Below, in pieces: positions 5,796 to 10,160 of a DNA stretch of 10,372 nucleotides. Below the pieces are notes generated by a model that did no database searches, was not told the origin of the DNA, and saw nothing but the letters and a program-made list of their open reading frames with translations. Every line of letters starts with the position of its first letter. Positions within the stretch are counted from its first letter, which is position 1. This DNA is from Baffinella frigidus (Eukaryota > Cryptophyceae > Cryptomonadales > Baffinellaceae), in assembly GCA_026770585.1 (NCBI GenBank), contig MU646382.1:923009-933380 (forward strand), in the 5' to 3' direction. The position numbers were made by a program, and so were the translations under genes.

Positions 5796-5860
5796 GGCAA
5801 GACCGGGTCAAGACGCCAGCGCTCCCCCGCGTCGAGGCGCTGCCGCACACTGTGGAGCTT
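5796..5860 (+). repeat. upstream copy of exon 9 5' part with acceptor (copy 2)
   Basis: After cttgcag, GGCAAGACCGGGTCAAGACG and following match exon 9 for about 65 bases with no indel (QDRVKTPALPRVEALPHTVE), then continue as CCATCTAAAGGATG. It lies 231 bp after copy 1 and 205 bp before the true exon. Confidence 0.85.
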
Positions 5861-6000
5861 CCATCTAAAGGATGTATGGTCTATCTAAAGAATTTCGTGT
5901 CCATCTAAACAATTTCTGGTACAAAACGCGTCCATCTCAACGATTTATGGTACACAATCAGGTGTTTTAAACCCCTAAAAGTGGGTACTGTCTCGCGCAG

Positions 6001-6119
6001 GGCAAGACCGGATCAAGACGCCAGCGCTCCCCCGCAACGAGGCGCTGCCGCATACGCTCGAGCGAGCCTCGGCTATGTGGAGCCCGCGGACCGTCCATGA
6101 CCTCAACGACGCCCGCCAG
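6001..6119 (+). CDS. exon 9
   Basis: The exon has acceptor ctcgcgcag and donor cgccag|GTGCGC. The opening GG completes the Gly codon from exon 8. Then 39 codons read QDRIKTPALPRNEALPHTLE and RASAMWSPRTVHDLNDARQ, phase 0 at the end. Of the three frames, one reads into a stop, one is an Arg/Ser/Cys-rich run, and this one has normal composition. The two upstream copies keep this frame open and the same length. No family is recognised. Confidence 0.85.
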
Positions 6120-6297
6120 GTGCGCTTCCGGTCAAAGTGTGCGATTCTGGTCAAAGTTTAGCTCTGTCTCAGTCTATTTGGGTTCACCAATTCGGTAAGC
6201 TCGGGCTCTTTCCCGCTCCAAAGTTGACGGATTTGTACCGCGCACCTAGCGTGTGGCCTTTGGAATAGTCGGTTATCGCCGCGGGTATGTGGAGCTG

Positions 6298-6326
6298 ATA
6301 TATATATATATAGAGAGAGAGAGAGA

Positions 6327-6357
<31 letters not shown>

Positions 6358-6418
6358 GGAGAGGGAGAGGGAGAGGGAGAGGGAGAGAGACAGCGCGAGA
6401 GAGAGTGAGAGAGAGAAA
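6298..6418 (+). repeat. TA then GA/GGGAGA microsatellite
   Basis: A short TA run changes to GAGAGA with one GTGTGT patch and GGGAGA units. On the opposite strand it makes Ser/Leu-rich open frames that are artefacts. Confidence 0.95.
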
Positions 6419-6490
6419 TAAGCGCCGTAAACCTGCACTCCGCCACCCCCCCCCATCCCACAGGAGCGGTCAGGGGCCATGACTTCCAGG
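6419..6490 (+). repeat. upstream copy of the exon 10 acceptor block
   Basis: AAGCGCCGTAAACCTGCACT, then ccatcccacag|GAGCGGTCAGGGGCC and ATGACTTCCAGGC repeats 6719-6789 with two or three differences. It then diverges into AGGCCGTTGAGG. The preceding GA microsatellite is repeated too, so the duplicated block may be some 300 bp. Confidence 0.9.
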
Positions 6491-6608
6491 CAGGCCGTTG
6501 AGGCAGGCCGTAAACCCTAACCTCTACACCCTAAAGCTCTAAAACCTAAACGCGAGAGCAGTCGTGGGACGCGCCCGCAAACCATCCGCGTTCAGCCTAA
6601 CCCCTCCC

Positions 6609-6718
6609 GGAGAGAGAGAGAGGGAGAGAGAGAAAGAGTGCGGAGGGAAAGAGGGAGAGAGAGAGAGAGACAGAGACAGAGAGAGAGAGACAGAGAGAGA
6701 CAGAGACAGAGAGACAGA
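6609..6718 (+). repeat. second GA-rich microsatellite
   Basis: GAGAGA with GACAGA and GGGAAAGA interruptions, immediately before the true exon 10 acceptor block. Confidence 0.95.
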
Positions 6719-6761
6719 GCAGCGCCGTCAACCTGAACTCCGCCACCCCCCCATCCCACAG

Positions 6762-6842
6762 GAGCGGTCAGGGGCCATGACTTCCAGGCGTAGCTCTCCG
6801 CCACGCTCGACCAGACCGGCCACAGCGCGCGCACGCCTCCAG
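6762..6842 (+). CDS. exon 10, Arg/Ser-rich basic segment
   Basis: The exon has acceptor atcccacag and donor ctccag|GTCGAA. Its 27 codons are phase 0 at both ends: ERSGAMTSRRSSPPRSTRPA then TARARLQ. It is strongly basic, probably disordered, and could bind nucleic acid or an acidic partner. The 5' edge is duplicated at 6464 and the 3' edge at 7073, 7190 and 7355. Confidence 0.8.
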
Positions 6843-7018
6843 GTCGAACCCCCTGAACCCCACACCCTCAGACCTGAACCCTGCGCCTTGTCGGACTTCC
6901 TCGTGTACGTGACGGAAGAAGCGCACGTGTATTTTTGGAACGACACTTGTGAGTGGGAACGTAGACGTGACTCGTTACGAACGTAGACCTCCACGTTCGC
7001 AGAACGTAGACTTCTAGG

Positions 7019-7073
7019 CATAGCTCCCCCCCCCCGCTCGACCAGACCGGCCACAGCGCATGTTCGCCTCCAG
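7019..7073 (+). repeat. downstream copy of exon 10 3' end with donor (copy 1)
   Basis: CTCGACCAGACCGGCCACAG then CGCATGTTCGCCTCCAG|GTCGAA matches exon 10 closely. A C-run of about eleven replaces CTCTCCGCCACG, which shifts the frame upstream of it. Confidence 0.85.
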
Positions 7074-7156
7074 GTCGAAACCCCTGAACCTTAAGACCTG
7101 GACCCAAGACCTTAAGTGGGGTTCCTTGTTTGCAATACGAAACGTAGCGAGCGTGT

Positions 7157-7190
7157 CTCGACCAGAGCTGCTACGCGTGCTCGCCTCCAG
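7157..7190 (+). repeat. downstream copy of exon 10 3' end with donor (copy 2)
   Basis: CTCGACCAGAGCTGCTACG then CGTGCTCGCCTCCAG|GTGCGA. In the exon frame it reads STRAATRARLQ, no indel over 34 bases. Confidence 0.8.
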
Positions 7191-7305
7191 GTGCGACTTG
7201 TAAAGACCTTTTTGTTTTAAACGTCGTAGGAGGAGGGGGGGTTCCTACCGTAGGCTAAGGGGTTCGCTGGCGGTAGCTTTTCGCATTGGTAGGGCGCTTC
7301 TTTCT

Positions 7306-7355
7306 CGTCCCCGCCGCCCTCGATCAGACCGGCTACAGCGCGTGATGGCCTCCAG
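7306..7355 (+). repeat. downstream copy of exon 10 3' end with donor (copy 3)
   Basis: CCTCGATCAGACCGGCTACA then GCGCGTGATGGCCTCCAG|GTGCAC. In the exon frame it reads SIRPATARDGLQ. Confidence 0.8.
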
Positions 7356-7454
7356 GTGCACACCCCTACAACCCGAAACCTTAACCCCACACCTTAGTTT
7401 GGGGAGACCTGGACCCCACGCCTTAGAGGACTTGCTCGTTTACTCGTCAAAAAC

Positions 7455-7476
7455 AAATTCACGTGCACGTGAATTT
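7455..7476. repeat. 22-bp perfect palindrome
   Basis: AAATTCACGTG followed by its reverse complement CACGTGAATTT, with no loop. It contains two CACGTG-type (E-box-like) cores. It lies inside intron 10, in the first segmental unit and not in the second. Confidence 0.9.
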
Positions 7477-7756
7477 TTGCACGCGTAGCAAGACTTCTAT
7501 CTGTGAGTGGAGGCTTAGATCGGCACCGTTGCTGCTCTATCCCTCGCACACACGGGGGGGGCAACCACACCCGGCGCCCTATCTACCCCTCCCCCCACCC
7601 AAACACGCTCACCCTGGTTGCCAAACCCTACACCCCAAACCCGAAACCCCGACGAATGCCAGGAGCGACACGGGGTACAGTAAGTAGCACGATGCGTAAG
7701 GCACGCGCGGTGCCGGCGCTGCTTGTTTGGCTATGAATTACCAACCTCTCCACCAG

Positions 7757-7815
7757 GAGCGGCAACCATCTGCCCCACCCTACGGCGATGCGGGCCCGTC
7801 AGGGCAGGGGAGCAT
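7757..7815 (+). repeat. upstream copy of exon 11 5' part with acceptor
   Basis: After ctccaccag, GAGCGGCAACCATCTGCCCC, then ACCCTACGGCGATGCGGGCC and CGTCAGG match exon 11 for about 55-60 bases, less a 6-base CCTACG unit. It reads ERQPSAPPYGDAGPSG and then stops within the duplicated intron sequence. A weaker trace, gccag|GAGCGACA, is at 7663. Confidence 0.85.
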
Positions 7816-8045
7816 CCTTAGAGGACTTGCGTGTTGACGCTACCGAAAGTAGTGAGTATGCTTAGCAAGACACGTGTGTGCGGAGGCCTAGACTGGCACC
7901 GTTGCTGCTCTCTTCGCACACACCCCTGAACCCTGACGCAGGGGGGGGGGCAACCACACACGGCGCCCCCCCCCCCCACACACCCCACCTCCACAAGCTC
8001 ACCCTGGTTCCCTAGCCCCACACACTAAACCCCGACGCATACCAG

Positions 8046-8190
8046 GAGAGGCAACCCTCTGCCCCACCCTACGCCTACGGCGACGCGGGTCCGTCAGCGT
8101 GGGGGAGCATGGGGGGCGGCGGGGGGGCGTATGTGGGTGGGGGGACGTATTCTGGGGGGGGGGCGTATGCGCCGGTGACGGCGTTTGGAG
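8046..8190 (+). CDS. exon 11, Gly-rich
   Basis: The exon has acceptor gcataccag and donor tttggag|GTGATA. Its 48 codons plus one base (phase 0 to 1) read ERQPSAPPYAYGDAGPSAWG, then SMGGGGGAYVGGGTYSGGGA and YAPVTAFG. Long G-runs, including ten in a row, keep the frame exactly. The alternating Gly and Tyr resembles flexible low-complexity segments. The donor sits inside an 18-bp perfect palindrome (8187-8204). The left-over G joins the GG of exon 12 to make Gly. Confidence 0.85.
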
Positions 8191-8204
8191 GTGATATCAC
8201 CTCC
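8187..8204. repeat. 18-bp perfect palindrome over the exon 11 donor
   Basis: GGAGGTGAT followed by ATCACCTCC. The exon ends at 8190, so the GT donor is in the left arm. If folded in RNA the 5' splice site would be paired, although a stem without a loop could form only partly. Confidence 0.9.
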
Positions 8205-8207
8205 ACA

Positions 8208-8373
8208 CTCCACAGAGCGGGCTTCGAAGGGGTTTTCGGGCTCTGAGAGCCCAAGTTTCCTTTACCTTATCTGTAGAAACCTCCCCAAGATCCCTACGGA
8301 TTGCCCACCGTAGGGTCGTAGGCCTTATCGCTTAAGGGTTATTCAAAATCCCTTCGAAGTCCGCTATGTGGAT
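8208..8373. mobile_element. possible MITE with 29-bp imperfect inverted ends
   Basis: The ends 8208-8236 (CTCCACAGAGCGGGCTTCG and onward) and 8345-8373 are reverse complements at 25 of 29 positions. Inside are a GGGCTCTGAGAGCCC hairpin (8239-8253) and CCCTACGG / CCGTAGGG (8292-8315). There is no coding capacity. I could not find a clear target-site duplication, so this may be a simple foldback and not a mobile element. Confidence 0.45.
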
Positions 8374-8651
8374 TGGCTTCAAAGTTGACAGTTGGATACC
8401 AGCGTCGTCAACGTGTGGGTATGTCACGGGCGCCCTGGTGCCCACTCAAACGACTACAGGCACTTTTGAACGGGGGTTGGATCCGTTTGGAATTGGCCAC
8501 GTCGATTTTCGGGCACGACGGTGCCCCATAGCCTCTTGAGTGGCCTACCCCGTCTGTAGACAACCCGCGAAGTGTGAGGAGGACTGTGCATGCCGAGAGC
8601 TTCTGCATGCCAACCCCACACCCTAAACCCTGAACCCTCGTGTGCTGATAG

Positions 8652-8683
8652 GGGGTAACGTGACGCTGGACGGCGACGGGTCG
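8652..8683 (+). CDS. exon 12, first copy (alternative or relic)
   Basis: It has acceptor gctgatag and donor gggtcg|GTGCTG. It reads (G)GNVTLDGDGS, phase 1 to 0. It differs from the second copy at two bases in the exon: one replacement (Asp to Gly) and one synonymous. If this copy is not spliced at its GT it reads on to LIVTLKPRDE and a stop at 8716-8718, a possible alternative end of the protein. Which copy is used cannot be told from sequence. Confidence 0.5.
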
Positions 8684-8777
8684 GTGCTGATCGTTACTCT
8701 CAAGCCTAGAGATGAATGAACCAAGCGTCTATGAGCCTTGACGAGAGCTGACAGTCGGACGTGGCACGTGCTGACAG

Positions 8778-8809
8778 GGGGTAACGTGACGCTGGGCGGA
8801 GACGGGTCG
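8778..8809 (+). CDS. exon 12, second copy
   Basis: It has acceptor gctgacag (the better of the two) and donor gggtcg|GTACTG. With the G from exon 11 it reads G, then GNVTLGGDGS, ending in phase 0. It joins exon 13 as GDGS|VQIEAGG, a plausible beta-strand-like stretch. At 32 bases it is the shortest exon. Including both copies would break the frame (32 is not a multiple of 3), so they can be used only one at a time. Confidence 0.6.
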
Positions 8810-8826
8810 GTACTGACCCCCGCACA

Positions 8827-9012
8827 CACCCTAAACCCTCAACCCTCAACCCTAAATCTTAAACCCTAAACCCTAAACCCTAAACCCTAAACCCTAAACC
8901 CTAAACCCTAAACACCAAACACCAAACCCTGAACACCAAACCTTAAACCCAAGACCCAAAACACCAAACCCTAAACCCTAAACCCTAAACCCTAAACCCT
9001 AAACCCTAAACC
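8827..9012 (+). repeat. telomere-like array (intron 12)
   Basis: Perfect CCCTAAA runs at about 8862-8912 and 8975-9011 are separated by variants (CACCAAA, CCCAAGA). The array runs directly into the exon 13 acceptor (ctaaaccag), so the acceptor itself is one mutated repeat unit. Confidence 0.95.
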
Positions 9013-9014
9013 AG

Positions 9015-9078
9015 GTGCAAATCGAAGCGGGCGGGGCGGAGGAAGGCGCGCGAAGACCAAGAAGCGCGCGCTCGGGGG
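9015..9078 (+). CDS. exon 13, basic Arg/Ala-rich
   Basis: The exon has acceptor ctaaaccag and donor cggggg|GTGCAC. It reads VQIEAGGAEEGARRPRSARS, G and one base, phase 0 to 1. The GT must be the one at 9079-9080; no other is near. Other frames are also open over this short exon, but only this one joins both neighbours in phase. Confidence 0.65.
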
Positions 9079-9142
9079 GTGCACACCAAACCCCGAACCC
9101 TAAACCCAAAACCCCAAACCCTAAAGTCGTGACTCCCTTTCA

Positions 9143-9160
9143 AGGGGGTCGCGACCCCCT
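9143..9160. repeat. 18-bp perfect palindrome
   Basis: AGGGGGTCG then CGACCCCCT, no loop, in intron 13. Confidence 0.9.
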
Positions 9161-9203
9161 AAGCAAGGACCGAACCCTCACCCCCAAACCCTACGCCCAA
9201 AAG

Positions 9204-9245
9204 GCGCGCGGAGCACTTCAAGTGGCGCGGCGGGCGCCGCGAAAC
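9204..9245 (+). repeat. upstream copy of exon 14 5' part with acceptor
   Basis: After gcccaaaag, GCGCGCGGAGCACTTCAAGT then GGCGCGGCGGGCGCCGCGA matches 9345-9386. In the exon frame it reads (G)ARSTSSGAAGAA, the start of exon 14. That several differences are silent in this frame supports both the frame and the unusual acceptor (caaag). Confidence 0.75.
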
Positions 9246-9344
9246 CTTTTCTCTACGCATAAGTTGACATATTTCAAGGGGAAATGACTTCAGAAAACGA
9301 ATTTTAGAATCCCTTTTCTGAGATAAAACCCCTCCGCCCCAAAG

Positions 9345-9478
9345 GCGCACGGAGCACCTCCAGTGGCGCGGCCGCTGCGCCGCAGTACAGGATCGCGAAC
9401 ATGGGGGATGACGGGGGGAGGCGGGGCGCGGACGGGCTGTTGTCGCTGGCTGTGGGGAGGGGGTTGAAGGGCATGTCG
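9345..9478 (+). CDS. exon 14
   Basis: Donor is atgtcg|GTAACC. With acceptor ccccaaag at 9344 the exon gives GC plus 44 codons (phase 1 to 0): ARSTSSGAAAAPQYRIANMG, DDGGRRGADGLLSLAVGRGL and KGMS. A stronger-looking acceptor at 9385 (cgccgcag) would begin in phase 0 and not fit exon 13. The 3' half (LLSLAVGRGLKGMS) is amphipathic. Its last 42 bases are repeated at 9654-9695 with a single silent change. Confidence 0.75.
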
Positions 9479-9510
9479 GTAACCCCTGCGCCATGAACCC
9501 TACACCCTCA

Positions 9511-9650
9511 ACCATAAACCATAAACCATAAACCATAAACCATAAACCATAAACCATAAACCATAAACCATAAACCCTAAACCCTAAACCCTACACCCTA
9601 CACCCTACACCCTAAACCATATACCATATACCATAAACCATAAACCATAA
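9511..9650 (+). repeat. CCATAAA and CCCTACA heptamer blocks
   Basis: About nine near-perfect CCATAAA units, then CCCTAAA, then CCCTACA, then CCATATA and CCATAAA again. Each variant is locally uniform. On the opposite strand the CCATAAA block gives a meaningless MVYGLWF repeat frame. Confidence 0.95.
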
Positions 9651-9653
9651 ACC

Positions 9654-9695
9654 CTGTTGTCGCTGGCTGTGGGGAGGGGGTTAAAGGGCATGTCG
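9654..9695 (+). repeat. downstream copy of the exon 14 3' end with donor
   Basis: CTGTTGTCGCTGGCTGTGGG through GGGCATGTCG|GTCAGG equals 9437-9478 over 42 bases except TTG to TTA, silent for Leu. It is immediately preceded by CCATAAACC repeats, so the fragment lies inside a telomere-like array. Confidence 0.9.
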
Positions 9696-9772
9696 GTCAG
9701 GCCCTGAACCCTGCACTTTAAGCCCTGAGCACTGAGCACTATGCCCTGCACCATATAACCCCTGAACCTGAA

Positions 9773-9905
9773 CCATAAACCATAAACCATAAATCATAAA
9801 CCATAAACCATAAATCATGCACCCTACACCCTACACCCTACACCCTACACCCTACACCCTACACCCTACACCCTAAACCATATACCATAAACCATAAACC
9901 ATAAA
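9773..9905 (+). repeat. second CCATAAA / CCCTACA block pair
   Basis: CCATAAA and CATAAAT units are followed by about eight CCCTACA units and again CCATAAA. The order of variants mirrors the block at 9511-9650, suggesting a larger duplication that included the exon 14 end copy region. Confidence 0.9.
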
Positions 9906-9943
9906 CCCTAAACCCGAAACCCGAAACCCGCAACCCTGAACAG

Positions 9944-9989
9944 GTGAAGCCGCGCACGCGCCCGCAGTCGGCGCGCCAGCACTGGAATG
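9944..9989 (+). CDS. exon 15 (last exon seen), basic
   Basis: The exon has acceptor cctgaacag and donor ggaatg|GTGACC. It starts in phase 0 and reads VKPRTRPQSARQHWN and one base (phase 1). The segment is basic and aromatic. The GC-rich run stands out from the flanking heptamers. No following exon is found in the last 380 bases, so the gene continues beyond the window. Confidence 0.7.
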
Positions 9990-9992
9990 GTG

Positions 9993-10110
9993 ACCCCAAA
10001 CCCCAAACCCCAAACCCCAAATCCCAAACCCCAAACCCCACACTCTAATCCCCAAACCCCAAACCCCAAACCCCAAACCCCAAACCCCAAACAAACCCCA
10101 CACCCCAAAC
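9993..10110 (+). repeat. CCCCAAA heptamer block
   Basis: About fifteen units of CCCCAAA or CCCAAAC with few exceptions (CCCACACTCTAAT). Another locally uniform variant of the same 7-bp unit. Confidence 0.95.
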
Positions 10111-10113
10111 TCG

Positions 10114-10117
<4 letters not shown>

Positions 10118-10159
<42 letters not shown>

Positions 10160-10160
10160 G
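10118..10160 (+). repeat. CCGGAAA heptamer block
   Basis: Six units of CCGGAAA with the same 7-bp period as the neighbouring CCCCAAA block, then a mutated unit (GCGAAAC). Confidence 0.95.

Larger units (their letters stand above)
4620..6000 (+). other. intron 8: the longest intron, with nested repeats
   Basis: In order it holds a CTACTGAACCCC minisatellite with two exon 8 end copies (4622-4857), an inverted member of a dispersed repeat (4895-4926), a near-full exon 8 copy (5014-5071), an 11-bp tandem repeat (5170-5213), a long hairpin (5256-5326), and three tandem units ending in copies of the exon 9 start (about 5482-6000). The open frame at 5085-5534 is not supported as a gene. Confidence 0.7.
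6120..6761 (+). other. intron 9: GA microsatellites and a duplicated acceptor block
   Basis: It begins with about 180 bp of mixed sequence containing CCAAAGTTGACGG and TATGTGGAGC, both resembling sequence near 8361-8400. A TA/GA microsatellite follows (6298-6418), then a copy of the exon 10 start, then telomere-like sequence (about 6510-6550), a second GA microsatellite (6609-6718) and the true acceptor. Confidence 0.7.
6843..8045 (+). other. intron 10: three exon 10 end copies, then two exon 11 start copies
   Basis: The first half repeats [exon 10 end + intron start] units; the intron starts share CCCCTGAACC and AGACCTGGACCC. The second half (about 7417-8045) is a tandem segmental duplication. 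Its units, 7417-7665 and 7812-8050, both carry CTTAGAGGACTTGC, GGCACCGTTGCTGCTC, a G-run before CAACCACAC and CTCACCCTGGTT, each ending at a copy of the exon 11 acceptor. Confidence 0.75.
8191..8777 (+). other. intron 11 (to the second exon 12 copy), with a possible MITE
   Basis: It holds the terminal-inverted-repeat sequence at 8208-8373 and then about 230 bp of plain sequence. A short telomere-like stretch follows (about 8614-8636), then the first copy of exon 12 (8652-8683) with about 95 bp to the second. The open frame on the opposite strand at 8408-8608 has no support. Confidence 0.65.
9079..9344 (+). other. intron 13: short array, palindrome, exon 14 start copy
   Basis: A telomere-like stretch (9089-9125) is followed by a perfect 18-bp palindrome AGGGGGTCG / CGACCCCCT (9143-9160). 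Next comes the exon 14 start copy (9204-9245), then AT-richer sequence with a TCAGAAAA / TTTTCTGA hairpin (9290-9321). Confidence 0.7.
9479..9943 (+). other. intron 14: blocks of heptamer variants with an exon 14 end copy
   Basis: It consists of CCATAAA blocks (about 9511-9575, 9618-9650, 9773-9815, 9880-9905) and CCCTACA blocks (9590-9614, 9820-9874), with the exon copy in the middle. No other coding sign. Confidence 0.85.

Noticed and set aside
6184-6480. Ser/Leu-rich frames on the opposite strand (also near 6592-6834)
   Set aside because: They are translations of the GA microsatellites.
7663-7680. A further exon 11 start copy (gccag|GAGCGACA)
   Set aside because: Only about eight bases match after the AG. 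It fits the segmental duplication but is too short to call by itself.
9511-10160. CRISPR array
   Set aside because: Repeats are contiguous 7-bp units with no unique spacers, and the setting is eukaryotic.
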